DNA from: Fortiea contorta PCC 7126
Lineage (GTDB): Bacteria > Cyanobacteriota > Cyanobacteriia > Cyanobacteriales > Nostocaceae
Assembly: GCF_000332295.1 (NCBI RefSeq)
Contig: NZ_KB235930.1
Coordinates: 3,499,895 to 3,563,894 of the forward strand
DNA length: 64,000 nt
Direction: 5' to 3'
How positions within the stretch are numbered: position 1 is the first letter of the stretch; each line of letters opens with the position of its first letter. Shown here piece by piece: positions 9,757 to 19,439 of this stretch. The position numbers were made by a program, and so were the translations under genes. The notes under the pieces were generated by a model. It was not told the origin of the DNA. It worked only from the letters and a program-made list of their open reading frames with translations, and searched no databases.

Positions 9757-12700
9757 ATGCACGCAGAAATGACTAATCTGATTCGTATTTCTCCGCAACA
9801 AAAGCATTTATGGTTGCAGATGCAAGACAATGCACAAGTTTATTGTGCTCAAATAGCCATAAATGTTGACGGTAATCTTAACTATCATACCCTGAAATTG
9901 GCTTTAGAAAAAATTAGCGATCGCCTAGAATTTCTCCGCACATCTTTTCATTCTTTACCAGGAATGAATCTTCCCTTACAATCGATTAATAATGAATCCA
10001 AAATCACCCTTCAAGCATCCGATTGGAGTAATTTAACTCCCCAGTTACAAATAGCTAAAATCGATGCACTTTTTCAAGATGATAATTTGCGAGTTTTCAA
10101 TTTAACACAAGCCGCGAATTTACACTTTAATTTAATTAAGTTCTCTACAAACAAGCATATCTTGTTTATCAGTTTACCTGCTTTATATGCAGATGCAACA
10201 ACACTCGATAACCTTACAAACGAAATTGGTCGCACTTACACAGCTTGTTTGCAAGGTGAAAAATTAACAGATGAAGTGATGCAATATGCTGATGTTTCCG
10301 AATGGCTGAATGATTTATTAGATTCTGAGGATACGGAAACAGCCAGAAAATATTGGCTTCAACAAAATATTTCTGCTGTCTTAGATTTGCGAATTCCTTT
10401 TGAAAATAAAAGCAAGAAGCAATTTGCACCTCAATCACTTTCCTTAAATATTAATTCAGACACACTAACCAAACTGCAAATATTATCCGAAAAATATCAA
10501 ACTTCAGTCGAAACAATTTTACTAGCTGCTTGGCAAGTGTTGCTGTGGCGCTTGAGCGGACAGTCTGACATTGTGATTGGTGTTGCAGGTAATGGGCGGG
10601 AATATGAGGAATTAAAAGATGTTTTGGGACTTTTAACTAAATATTTACCTACTCATTCTCATCTGGAAACTAATTCCAAATTTTCAGAACTACTGGAAAG
10701 AGTCGCTGCATCTTTAGAATTTGTCAAAAAATGGCAAGAATACTTTGATTGGGAGCATATCATCGCTGTCAATGATAAATTTAAGTCCCACGCTTTCTTC
10801 CCTTTCTGTTTTGATTTTACAACCCAGTCTGAGAGTTATGTAGCTGCTGATGTCTCTTTTACTGAATATAAAAAATCTGTTGTAACAGAAAAATTTCAAA
10901 TTAAACTCTCTAGTATTTATGGAAATGAGCACTTATCTTTAAACTTGAATTATGATTCCAGCTTATTTTCTGAAGATAGTATCAAAGTCATCGCTGAACA
11001 ATACCAAACATTAATCACCAGCGTTATCAATAATCCAGAAGCAGCAATTATTGATTTAAATATTATCAGCGCCAACGAACGACATAAATTACTGCTTGCT
11101 TTCAACAATACAAAAACAGATTACCCCCAAGATAAATCCATTCATCAACTCTTTGAAACACAAGTAGAACGCACACCCAATAATATCGCTGTTGAATTTA
11201 ATCAAGAATATCTCACATATGCACAACTCAACGCCAAGGCTAACCAATTAGCGCATCATTTGCAAAGTTTGGGAGTCAAACCAGAAATATTGGTGGGAAT
11301 TTGTGTGGAACGTTCCTTAGATATGCTGGTGGGGATTCTTGGTATTCTCAAAGCTGGTGGTGCATATATCCCATTTGACCCCACATATCCCCAGGAACGA
11401 CTGGGATTTATGTTAGAAGATGCTCAAATTCCCATACTGTTAACTCAACAGCAACTAGTAGATAAATTTGTGGAATATGACACCCATGTAATTTGTCTTG
11501 ATCAAGATTTACCAGCTACACTGAGCATCAATAATCCTGTCAGCAATATCACACCAGAAAATCTCGCTTATATTATCTACACCTCCGGTTCCACAGGGAA
11601 ACCCAAAGGAACAATGATTCCCCATAAAGGTTTAGTTAATTACCTTAGCTGGTCTACAAATGCGTATGCAGTTGCTCAAGGTTACGGCGCTCCTGTACAA
11701 TCTTCCATAGGTTTTGACGCCACGATTACCAGCTTATTCTCGCCGCTATTGGTTGGACAAAGGGTGGTAATGTTACCTGAAAAGGCAGAAATTGAAGCTT
11801 TATCTGCACTGCTGCAATCTGATAAAAACTATAGCTTAGTTAAAATTACTCCCGCTCACCTGGAAATGCTCAATCAAATGCTACCTTACCAAAAAGGTGT
11901 CACTGCAACCAGAGCATTAGTTATCGGTGGTGAAGCATTATTGGGTAAAAGTTTGACGTTTTGGCGCGATAATGCGCCTAATACCAGAATCATTAACGAA
12001 TACGGCCCAACTGAGACTGTGGTTGGTTGCTGTGTTTATGAAGTTAACGCGCAAACGTCCTTATCCGGTTCCATTTTAATTGGTCGTCCCATTGCTAATA
12101 CGCAACTTTATTTACTTGATGAAAATCAAAAACTCGTACCTATTGGTGTTCCCGGTGAATTGTACATTGGTGGTGCGGGAGTTGCTAGAGGTTATCTTAA
12201 TCGTCCAGAATTAACCCAACAGCGCTTTATTCCCAACCCTTTCAGCAATGAACCCAATTCTCGCTTGTATAAAACTGGAGACTTAGCGCGATATTTACCT
12301 GATGGTAATATTGAGTATCTAGGACGCATTGACCATCAAGTAAAAATTCGCGGATTCCGCATTGAATTAGAAGAAATTGAGTCTTTGTTAGCTCAACATC
12401 CTTTAGTAAATTCTGTCACCGTTATCGCTAGAGAAGACCAACCAGGAGACAAACGTTTAGTAGGTTATATTGTTCCTCAAAATCAAGCTCCAACAACTAG
12501 CGAACTGCGGCAATTTTTACAAACAAAGTTACCTGAATACATGATACCTTCTGCCTTCGTGATGTTGGAATTGATACCGCTAACTGCTCATGGAAAAGTT
12601 GACCGTCAAGCTTTACCCCAACCTGATACATTTCGGTTGGATGAACTAGAAGTAGAATTTTTAGCACCACGAAATGATTTAGAACTCAAATTAGTAAATA

Positions 12701-13755
12701 TTTGGGAAAATCTGCTCAACATCCGTCCTATAGGCGTCAAAGATAGCTTTTTTGAATTAGGTGGTCACTCACTTTTAGCTGTACGCTTGATGGCACATAT
12801 CAATCAAGAATTTGGAAAAAATTTACCTTTAGCAACACTATTCCAAAATCCCACAGTTGAAAGTTTAGCAAACATTCTCCACCAAGCATCAGCAATATCA
12901 TCTTGGTCGCCTTTAGTAGAAATTCAAAAAGGTAATTCTCAATATCCTTTCTTCTGTTTACCTGGAGGCGGTGGTAATGTTCTTTATCTACATGATTTGG
13001 CTCGTTATTTAGGCTCAGAACAAACATTTTACGGCTTACAAGCACCAGGTTTAAATGCAGAATCAGCACCATTAACCAAAGTTGAAGAGATGGCGACTTA
13101 TTACATCCAAGCCATGCAAAATGTTCAACCCCAAGGGCCATATTTTCTCGGCGGTCATTCTTTTGGTGGTATAGTTGCTTATGAAATCGCCCAACAATTA
13201 GTCAAATTAGGACATGAAGTAGCGTTAGTTGCTATTTTAGATGCACCCGCTCCTGTTGCTAGCGAGAAACCCATATATATTGATGTTGATGATGCAACTC
13301 AATTAACAGAAACCGCGCGCTTAATTGAACGTTGGGTAGGTAAAAGTTTAAATATATCCTATGAAATTCTCCAACCGTTAGAACTCGACGAACAATTTGC
13401 ATATCTCAAAGAACAATTAATCGCTGTTGGTTTATTACCTGCGGGAACTGACACAAAACAAGTGCGCGGTTTAGTGGAAGTTTTCGAGGCGAATTTGCAA
13501 GCCAGTATCAAATATTCACCACAAGAAATTTACCCAAATCGCTTAACTTTGTTGCGTGCTAGCGAAGTGAATGCAGAAGATGCTGCACTTTTGACTGAAC
13601 TACGCCAAGACCCAGCCTGGGGATGGGGTGAGTTTGCTGCTGAAAATATCGATATTCATCTTGTCCCAGGCGACCATATTACGATGATGGCGCAACCTCA
13701 TATTTCAGTTGTTGCTCAACAGCTAAAAAATTGCATTGAACAAGCAAATTATTGA
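9757..13755 (+). CDS. Nonribosomal peptide synthetase 2 (interface-like C*-A-T-TE)
   Basis: A 1332-residue terminating synthetase. Residues 1-440 have a condensation fold (RISPQQKHLWLQM near the start), but the HHxxxDG active site is replaced by SLPALYADA near 135, so it cannot catalyse condensation in the usual way. Adenylation domain about 470-950 with YTSGSTGKPKG near 608, NEYGPTE and HGKVDRQALP; by-eye specificity code DATKVGEVGK, closest to Asn/Asp codes. Carrier serine at about 1005 in LGGHSLLA. Thioesterase about 1064-1332 with GGHSFGG near 1133 and GDHITMM. Peptide bonds for this module are presumably made by the orphan C domain at the end of NRPS 1. The dead N-terminal domain resembles interface domains that recruit stand-alone beta-hydroxylases. 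Confidence 0.93.
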   Translation: MHAEMTNLIRISPQQKHLWLQMQDNAQVYCAQIAINVDGNLNYHTLKLALEKISDRLEFLRTSFHSLPGMNLPLQSINNESKITLQASDWSNLTPQLQIAKIDALFQDDNLRVFNLTQAANLHFNLIKFSTNKHILFISLPALYADATTLDNLTNEIGRTYTACLQGEKLTDEVMQYADVSEWLNDLLDSEDTETARKYWLQQNISAVLDLRIPFENKSKKQFAPQSLSLNINSDTLTKLQILSEKYQTSVETILLAAWQVLLWRLSGQSDIVIGVAGNGREYEELKDVLGLLTKYLPTHSHLETNSKFSELLERVAASLEFVKKWQEYFDWEHIIAVNDKFKSHAFFPFCFDFTTQSESYVAADVSFTEYKKSVVTEKFQIKLSSIYGNEHLSLNLNYDSSLFSEDSIKVIAEQYQTLITSVINNPEAAIIDLNIISANERHKLLLAFNNTKTDYPQDKSIHQLFETQVERTPNNIAVEFNQEYLTYAQLNAKANQLAHHLQSLGVKPEILVGICVERSLDMLVGILGILKAGGAYIPFDPTYPQERLGFMLEDAQIPILLTQQQLVDKFVEYDTHVICLDQDLPATLSINNPVSNITPENLAYIIYTSGSTGKPKGTMIPHKGLVNYLSWSTNAYAVAQGYGAPVQSSIGFDATITSLFSPLLVGQRVVMLPEKAEIEALSALLQSDKNYSLVKITPAHLEMLNQMLPYQKGVTATRALVIGGEALLGKSLTFWRDNAPNTRIINEYGPTETVVGCCVYEVNAQTSLSGSILIGRPIANTQLYLLDENQKLVPIGVPGELYIGGAGVARGYLNRPELTQQRFIPNPFSNEPNSRLYKTGDLARYLPDGNIEYLGRIDHQVKIRGFRIELEEIESLLAQHPLVNSVTVIAREDQPGDKRLVGYIVPQNQAPTTSELRQFLQTKLPEYMIPSAFVMLELIPLTAHGKVDRQALPQPDTFRLDELEVEFLAPRNDLELKLVNIWENLLNIRPIGVKDSFFELGGHSLLAVRLMAHINQEFGKNLPLATLFQNPTVESLANILHQASAISSWSPLVEIQKGNSQYPFFCLPGGGGNVLYLHDLARYLGSEQTFYGLQAPGLNAESAPLTKVEEMATYYIQAMQNVQPQGPYFLGGHSFGGIVAYEIAQQLVKLGHEVALVAILDAPAPVASEKPIYIDVDDATQLTETARLIERWVGKSLNISYEILQPLELDEQFAYLKEQLIAVGLLPAGTDTKQVRGLVEVFEANLQASIKYSPQEIYPNRLTLLRASEVNAEDAALLTELRQDPAWGWGEFAAENIDIHLVPGDHITMMAQPHISVVAQQLKNCIEQANY

Positions 13756-13823
13756 AGTATGAAGTATGAAGTATGAAGTATGAAATTAAAATTTTACATC
13801 AATCATACTTCATACTTTTTTTG
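13754..13823 (+). terminator. Heptamer repeat forming a hairpin after NRPS 2
   Basis: Four copies of GAAGTAT follow the stop codon, and their complement TCATACTTCATACTT occurs at 13803-13817 followed by a T run. The transcript would form a hairpin with a T tail, so this tandem heptamer probably doubles as terminator. Confidence 0.5.
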
Positions 13824-13886
13824 TTGAGGTTTTTAAAGATAGTTCGCTATGTCTAAAAATAATTAACTGCATCAAGGAGTATTGCA

Positions 13887-15212
13887 ATGACCCAACATCC
13901 AAAAAATACAGGAATGCGAATTTTTACTATCATCTGGTTTGGACAGATGATTTCTGCCATCGGCTCTCAATTAACCAGCTTTGCATTGGGTGTATGGGTA
14001 TATCAACAAACTGGTTCGGTAACACAGTTTGCTCTCATTTCTCTATTTACAACTCTACCGATGATTTTAATTTCTCCGCTGGCGGGGATGTTAGTTGATC
14101 AATTTCCTCGCCGTTGGATAATGTTATTTAGTGATTTAGGTGCAGGAATTTCTACGGCGGTAATTGCAATTTTGTTATCTACTGGTGATTTAGCAATTTG
14201 GCACATTTATATGGGTGCTGCAATTAGTTCTTGCTTCGCAGCTTTTCAATGGCCAGCTTATACTGCTGCTACTACTTTACTTGTACCTCCTCAAGATTTG
14301 GCTCGTGCTAATGGGATGCTGCAAATTGGCGAAGCTGCTGGTAGATTAGTCGCACCAATATTGGGAGGTGTTCTATTACTTTTTCTCGATATTGATGGAA
14401 TTATTTATATTGATTTTGCTTCTTTTATTTTTGCTTTCAGTATTCTTTTATTCATGCCATTTCCTAAACAATATATTGACAGACATCGCGCCCAAATAAC
14501 TCCTTGGTTTAAGGAAGCATCCTATGGTTTAGTATATCTAATCAAAAGAAAAGGATTATTTGCACTGTTACTGTTTTTTGCTGTGAACAATTTCTTAGTG
14601 GGAATTGTACAAATGCTGGTTACGCCTTTAGTATTATCCTTTGCTTCAGCTACGGAATTGGGTACTATTATGACTATTGGTGGTGTAGGAATGCTAGCGA
14701 GTAGTGTAATTGTTAGTGTGGTGAAAACGCCCCAATATTTAATTTTAAGTATATTTAGTTTTATGCTGTTGGGTGGAATCTGCATTACGTGTGCAGGATT
14801 CTATCAATTGGTTCCTGTTTTAGCGCTGATAGCTTTCTTGTTTTTCTTCGGCTTACCAATTATTAACAGTTCCACCCACATTATTTTTCAAAAGAAAGTA
14901 CCCTCTAGTGTGCAGGGGCGAGTTTTTGCTACAGTGGGAGCGATCGCTAATGCATCACAACCCTTTGCTTACACTGTCGCCGGGCCTTTAGCAGATAAAG
15001 TCTTTGAGCCTTTAATGACTCCCAATGGACTTTTAGCAGGTAGTATAGGCACAATTATCGGTGTTGGTCAAGGTCGCGGTATCGGTTTAATGTTTATTGT
15101 TATGGGAATATTAACTGTCTTGACGGCGATGATTGCTTATCAATATAAACCTTTGCGATTAGTTGAGAAGCAATTACCCGATGCTGTTAATTATCATTCT
15201 GTGGTTAATTAA
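13887..15212 (+). CDS. Major facilitator superfamily exporter
   Basis: A 441-residue membrane protein with about 12 hydrophobic segments and the loop LAGMLVDQFPRRW characteristic of the MFS A motif. It resembles the MFS exporters of the EntS type that accompany peptide and siderophore synthetases. A GGAG ribosome site precedes the ATG (AAGGAGTATTGCAATG). Its position immediately after NRPS 2 on the same strand suggests it exports the NRPS product from the cytoplasm; the substrate is inferred only from the neighbourhood. Confidence 0.88.
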   Translation: MTQHPKNTGMRIFTIIWFGQMISAIGSQLTSFALGVWVYQQTGSVTQFALISLFTTLPMILISPLAGMLVDQFPRRWIMLFSDLGAGISTAVIAILLSTGDLAIWHIYMGAAISSCFAAFQWPAYTAATTLLVPPQDLARANGMLQIGEAAGRLVAPILGGVLLLFLDIDGIIYIDFASFIFAFSILLFMPFPKQYIDRHRAQITPWFKEASYGLVYLIKRKGLFALLLFFAVNNFLVGIVQMLVTPLVLSFASATELGTIMTIGGVGMLASSVIVSVVKTPQYLILSIFSFMLLGGICITCAGFYQLVPVLALIAFLFFFGLPIINSSTHIIFQKKVPSSVQGRVFATVGAIANASQPFAYTVAGPLADKVFEPLMTPNGLLAGSIGTIIGVGQGRGIGLMFIVMGILTVLTAMIAYQYKPLRLVEKQLPDAVNYHSVVN

Positions 15213-15224
15213 TCGTATTCATAC

Positions 15225-15249
15225 AGAGATGTGGCGATACCACGTCTCT
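15225..15249. terminator. Bidirectional hairpin between convergent genes
   Basis: AGAGATGTGG pairs with CCACGTCTCT between the MFS gene and the converging gene at 15265. It likely terminates both. Confidence 0.6.
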
Positions 15250-15264
15250 ATAAATTATGAAAAA

Positions 15265-15843
15265 CTAATCTGGTAAAGCAGTACCTGTCATGGGGTCGCT
15301 GATGTACAATCCTAGAGTGAGACTACGCATGACTTCATCCCAAATCGGTGTGAGTTGTTCTGCTTGGTCTGCCCAATAATCAAAGGTAATTAAGCATTGG
15401 ACATTCGATCCTAAACCAACGCAAGTCCGGGAAAAAGCATCTCTTGGCTCCGCTTGTGTGTCGATAAATTTAATTTCTGTCCAAACAATCTTGGCGGTTT
15501 GGCGTTTGAGGGTAAATATTTCGCTTTTAGCGATGACGTTGCGGCCGTCTTCTTCGACGATTTTCTTGAGGGCGCGTTTGAGGGGAAACTGACTCCAATC
15601 GTGGGGTGGGAGTTGATTGAAGGATACTTCTAAACAGCAGTCGTCGTCTGGTGGCTGTTTATCGAGGAACTTAAAAGATTTTTCTTGTGGCTCAAAAACC
15701 CAGTCTTCAGGGACATTGAAGCGAACAGCCCCTCGGTTGGCTACGAAAATTTTATAGCCTGACGGAGATTCCCAGCGATGGTCAGGTTTGAGTTCCAGAG
15801 TTTCCTTAATCCACTGGAGATTGCTTTTTTTTCGCTTTGCCAT
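15265..15843 (-). CDS. Conserved cyanobacterial hypothetical protein
   Basis: A 192-residue soluble protein with a lysine-rich start (MAKRKKSNLQWIKETLEL), no signal peptide and no membrane segment. A region with GYKIFVANRGAVRFNVPEDW and LGLYISDPMTG near the end give it a recognisable but unnamed character. I do not recognise a domain family. Convergent with the NRPS exporter and followed upstream by a separate secreted-protein gene, so no operon context helps. The only Met start compatible with the length is at 15843. Confidence 0.7.
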   Translation of the reverse strand: MAKRKKSNLQWIKETLELKPDHRWESPSGYKIFVANRGAVRFNVPEDWVFEPQEKSFKFLDKQPPDDDCCLEVSFNQLPPHDWSQFPLKRALKKIVEEDGRNVIAKSEIFTLKRQTAKIVWTEIKFIDTQAEPRDAFSRTCVGLGSNVQCLITFDYWADQAEQLTPIWDEVMRSLTLGLYISDPMTGTALPD

Positions 15844-15954
15844 AGTGTTTTTGCAAATCTGCTATATTGCGATCGCCCACTGCGTTAATACTATCAAACC
15901 AGTGGGCGACTATGGCGCTAATTTTTGAGACTGCCTCTAGAGGCGAAGATTTTT

Positions 15955-16404
15955 CTACTTATTAAAGGCATCCTTGATATTATCAACGGCGCGTTCCACA
16001 ACATTTTTGGTGTTGTCTACTGCTTTTTGGGTTCTAGCTGCATCTTCCTCTGCTCTTCTTTCGATGCGAGCTGCGTCTCTCTTAGCTTTGCGCTCAATGA
16101 AGCTACCATTATCATCAGTTGCTTCGTCAACGCGCTGGGCGTTTTTGTAAGCAGTGCGCTCCACCTTGTCTGCTGTGTCGCGGATAAAGCTCTTAGCTCG
16201 TCCTGCATCTTCACTAGCTTTTTCCTGTACGCGATCGCCTGCAGATGCAATTAAGCTGCTAGAATCTGCAAGGGCTAAAGTGTTAGTAAAAAATGCACCT
16301 TGCCAAGCAAAAGCGATCGCTAATGCACAACACAGAGTAGTAGCCATCCAGCGTCCAACAATCGATAGTTGTTGCCCAAAACCATTCATTTTCATAGAAT
16401 CCAA
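15955..16404 (-). CDS. Secreted LEA-like, Ala/Lys/Glu-rich protein
   Basis: A 149-residue protein with an N-terminal hydrophobic segment (about 19-45, ending in NTLALA before DSSS) consistent with a signal peptide. The mature part is almost wholly charged amphipathic helix with repeated DAAR, DTADKVERTA and DNTKNVVERA patterns, reminiscent of late-embryogenesis-abundant or apolipoprotein-like helices. Such proteins are often stress or membrane-surface protectants; that role is inferred. It could start at M1, M4 or M6; a start at 16404 is used here. It is a single-gene unit. Confidence 0.65.
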   Translation of the reverse strand: MDSMKMNGFGQQLSIVGRWMATTLCCALAIAFAWQGAFFTNTLALADSSSLIASAGDRVQEKASEDAGRAKSFIRDTADKVERTAYKNAQRVDEATDDNGSFIERKAKRDAARIERRAEEDAARTQKAVDNTKNVVERAVDNIKDAFNK

Positions 16405-16837
16405 TCTTTGTGAGGTTTAGCATCCCCATATTTACTCGATTCCACCGAGCCACCAAATCGTGCCCCAGATAGAGGTTTTCCAGCCGTCAGTCGTCCGATA
16501 AATTCACTATTTTGATAGATTGAATCCAACAATCGGTGTATGCATTAGACCTGGCTTAAAAATAGGGAACTCTTAACGGGGAACAAGGAAGAGGAATTTT
16601 TATTGTTCCTTGTGAACGCAGTTCATGGAGTAAGAGTGCAAAAGTCCTTGTTTGCGTTCTTTTCTTTGCGCCTTTGCGCCTTTGCGCGACAATAATTCAT
16701 ATTTTGATTCAGCAACGCGTGAAATTTTTTATAACCTTTGAACAGATACCATCTCGCACTTCCGGGCGATACCAACAGTTTTGGATTTGTGCGACCTTAC
16801 ATGAGCAAGCATAAACACTCAAAATTTATCTAAAACA
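16405..16837. other. Intergenic region with no gene seen
   Basis: 433 bp between divergent genes. It holds a CTTTGCGCCTTTGCGCG stretch (16664-16686) of the dispersed-repeat type and GGGAAC/GTTCC-type short repeats (16565-16615). No RNA gene or ORF of substance was found. Confidence 0.5.
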
Positions 16838-17377
16838 ATGCCAGATCAAACATTTAGAAAAAACATTCCCGAAATTGACCCCACAGAGATAGAAGACGAT
16901 CGCAGCGTGATCAGCGAAGAACATCGCTCTTTTTTAGACAAAGTGAAAAACCAGAGCGGTTTAGCTGACCTGTATGACGCCAGAGATTTAACAGAAGTCG
17001 TATTCCGCGTGCTGCGTGACTTGATGACCACCGAAGCTGCTGACCGAGTTGAAGGAGAATTGCATAAGCCAGCAGAAATTACCGAAGAAAAGGCTCTACA
17101 ACTAGAAATTGCCGATTTGTGGCACGATACAAACCCCATTGTCGGATTTTTAAGCCGAGTACGTCCACCTTGGCAAGGCCCCGGTATTTTTAAAATTGAT
17201 AGCGATCGCTTTTTATTCCGTGTCGCTAATGAAGGGGGATTACCACCAAATGTAGACCGGGAACGGTTGGTGAAAGCTGTATTTTCCGCTACTAAAGATG
17301 AATTATCTCCAGAGCGAATTCAGGAAATCGCTAGTTGGCTCCCTGATTATGTGCGTCAGCTTTGGGAACAGGCTTAA
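16838..17377 (+). CDS. DUF2267 family protein
   Basis: A 179-residue acidic cytosolic protein made of two similar helical halves: FLDKVKNQSGLADLYDARD with VVFRVLRDLMTTEAADRV, then FLFRVANEGGLPPNVDRERL with AVFSATKDELSPERI. This duplicated pattern is that of DUF2267. Members have no established biochemical activity. The gene lies 58 bp before the pseudouridine synthase gene on the same strand. Confidence 0.75.
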   Translation: MPDQTFRKNIPEIDPTEIEDDRSVISEEHRSFLDKVKNQSGLADLYDARDLTEVVFRVLRDLMTTEAADRVEGELHKPAEITEEKALQLEIADLWHDTNPIVGFLSRVRPPWQGPGIFKIDSDRFLFRVANEGGLPPNVDRERLVKAVFSATKDELSPERIQEIASWLPDYVRQLWEQA

Positions 17378-17434
17378 AATTGCCGTCAGGGCGGGAAGAC
17401 CCCGCCCCATACAATTGGTCATACCAAGATTAAT

Positions 17435-19069
17435 ATGGCAATTCTCTATCCCCTTGCCGATTTTCTCCCTCACCACCCCAATTTCCCAGATTCACCCCCC
17501 AGCTACAACTATCAAGGGCGTTGTTCCCAAACTGCTGAATTACTGAGATTACCTCGCACTCCCCTAGTGGAAGCGATCGCATGTGGTTTGATGCTACAAC
17601 TGAGTGAAAATCCCCTCCACGGCTATGAAGGTAAGATGTATGGGGTGCTTCTTGTGCAGTTAGCAAATGGTGAGCAACGAGTCCTCAAAGCCTTCTCTGG
17701 TCTTTTGCATGGTGACAGTGTTGTTGAGGGCTGGGTATCGCCGATTCCGGGAAGAGAGGAGGTAGCTGTCGCCGAAGCACAAATACTAGCTCAACTTACA
17801 GCTATTAAACAGCAACTAATTGAGTTACAGCACTTACCACAAAGACAAGAATATACAACTTTATCTCACGAGTTTGAGCAAAAGCTGCAAGGAATTAACC
17901 AGCACCATCGAGACTGCAAACATCAACGCCAGGAACAACGTCAGCTACTGTACGCAACCCTCAATGGTGAAGCCCTACGCATTGCGTTAGACCAACTTGA
18001 TGCAACCAGCCGTCTGCAAAAAATTGAGCGCCGCCAATTTAAACGCCAACGTGATTTAATGTTACAACCCCTCCAAGAGTTAATCACCATCACAGATGAG
18101 CGGACACGGGAACTCAAACAGCAGCGTCAAGCATTATCTCGTCAATTGCAAGCTCAGATGCACGCTACCTATTCCCTAATGAATTTTTTAGGAAAATCCG
18201 CATCCTTGCTGCAATTGCTCCCCGCAGGCTCTATCCCCACTGGTACAGGAGACTGTTGCGCCCCCAAGTTACTGCATTACGCCGCTACGCATGATCTCAA
18301 ACCGTTAGCGATGGCTGAGTTTTGGTGGGGCCCAGCTTCAGCTAATCAAGAGAAAATACAAGGGGAATTTTACCCAGCTTGTGTAGAGCGCTGTCAGCCG
18401 TTGATGGGGTTTTTGCTTTCAGGTTTAAATAAAAATCTAGAGACGGAGATTCTTTATGCAGATGAATGGTTGATTGCTGTGAATAAACCTGCGGGGTTAC
18501 TTTCCGTACCCGGTCGTTATAGCGATCGCCAGGATAGTGTACTCAGTCGGTTACGCTGTTCATTACCTGACGGTAAAAATCTCGCCACTGTCCATCGTTT
18601 AGATCAAGAAACTTCCGGTATTTTACTGCTAGCGCGCGATCGCCAGACCCACCGTCACCTCAGTCAGCAGTTTCAACAACGGTTAATTCACAAAGTCTAC
18701 GACGCTATCCTCTTTGGCATCGTCACTCTTGACCAAGGTAAAATTGAACTGCCACTGTGGGGAAATCCGCAAAATCGCCCCTATCAACAAGTCCATTGGC
18801 AACACGGTAAACCCAGCTTAACGCACTTCCGAGTCATAGCCAGATGGGAAAATTACACCCGCGTTGAGTTTATACCATTCACCGGACGCACCCATCAACT
18901 CAGAGTCCACGCCGCCGATCCGCAAGGACTAGGAAAAACTATTTTAGGCGATCGCCTTTATGGATGCTCTGCAGTCACCAGCAGACTACATCTCCACGCT
19001 AGAGAACTGCACTTTGAGCATCCACAATCTCGACAAACTATCTGTTTACAAGTAAAGACGCCATTTTAA
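17435..19069 (+). CDS. RluA-family pseudouridine synthase with coiled-coil N-terminal extension
   Basis: A 544-residue protein. The C-terminal third is an RluA/RluC-type catalytic domain: INKPAGLLSVPGR near 350 and the catalytic loop HRLDQETSGILLLARD near 387, whose Asp is the nucleophile, followed by GRTHQLRVHA. It isomerises uridine to pseudouridine in rRNA or tRNA; the exact site cannot be told. Residues 130-260 are a Gln/Arg/Leu-rich coiled coil absent from short RluA enzymes. The N-terminal 100 residues include a HGYEGKMYGVLLVQLANGEQ segment of unknown function. The fused form is, as I recall, common in cyanobacteria. Confidence 0.87.
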   Translation: MAILYPLADFLPHHPNFPDSPPSYNYQGRCSQTAELLRLPRTPLVEAIACGLMLQLSENPLHGYEGKMYGVLLVQLANGEQRVLKAFSGLLHGDSVVEGWVSPIPGREEVAVAEAQILAQLTAIKQQLIELQHLPQRQEYTTLSHEFEQKLQGINQHHRDCKHQRQEQRQLLYATLNGEALRIALDQLDATSRLQKIERRQFKRQRDLMLQPLQELITITDERTRELKQQRQALSRQLQAQMHATYSLMNFLGKSASLLQLLPAGSIPTGTGDCCAPKLLHYAATHDLKPLAMAEFWWGPASANQEKIQGEFYPACVERCQPLMGFLLSGLNKNLETEILYADEWLIAVNKPAGLLSVPGRYSDRQDSVLSRLRCSLPDGKNLATVHRLDQETSGILLLARDRQTHRHLSQQFQQRLIHKVYDAILFGIVTLDQGKIELPLWGNPQNRPYQQVHWQHGKPSLTHFRVIARWENYTRVEFIPFTGRTHQLRVHAADPQGLGKTILGDRLYGCSAVTSRLHLHARELHFEHPQSRQTICLQVKTPF

Positions 19070-19104
19070 TTTACGGTATCAAGAGTTGTTCTCTCGGTCT
19101 ACCA

Positions 19105-19332
19105 TTAATCTTTGATTTTTTGCAAATCTGGTCGTTCTTCCGGTACGATCGCTCCTTCTACTGGGCAAACTTGAATACATATACCACAGTCGATGCAAGT
19201 AGCAAAATCAATCCAGTACCAATCGGTTCCTTTAACGTTTTTCCCTGGCCCATCATGAATGCAGGCGACTGGACAAGCGTCTACGCAGTCTGCTACACCT
19301 TCACAAACATCGGTAACAATTGTGTGCGGCAT
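19105..19332 (-). CDS. Bacterial-type ferredoxin with two iron-sulfur clusters
   Basis: A 75-residue electron carrier. The cysteine pattern gives C-X5-C-X3-C-P-X2-C near residues 9-23 (CEGVADCVDACPVAC) and a classic C-X2-C-X2-C-X3-CP 4Fe-4S motif at about 42-52 (CIDCGICIQVCP). The irregular first motif suggests a 3Fe-4S or 4Fe-4S cluster in a seven- or eight-iron ferredoxin. It is cytosolic and stands alone between convergent and codirectional genes, so its redox partner is unknown. Confidence 0.88.
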   Translation of the reverse strand: MPHTIVTDVCEGVADCVDACPVACIHDGPGKNVKGTDWYWIDFATCIDCGICIQVCPVEGAIVPEERPDLQKIKD

Positions 19333-19439
19333 GTTCTATATCCCCTCTGTGTTTAATCGACTCTTTCTAGCCTAGCAGGGGACGTGGGGTGGTGAGGCTG
19401 TTACGGATGAAGCAGGGGATTCAAGGGATGCAAGAAAAG

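Noticed and set aside
15925-16254. 109-codon + strand frame
   Set aside because: It is antisense to the Lys/Ala-rich secreted protein gene on the minus strand and consists of the expected Cys/Ser/Phe complement.
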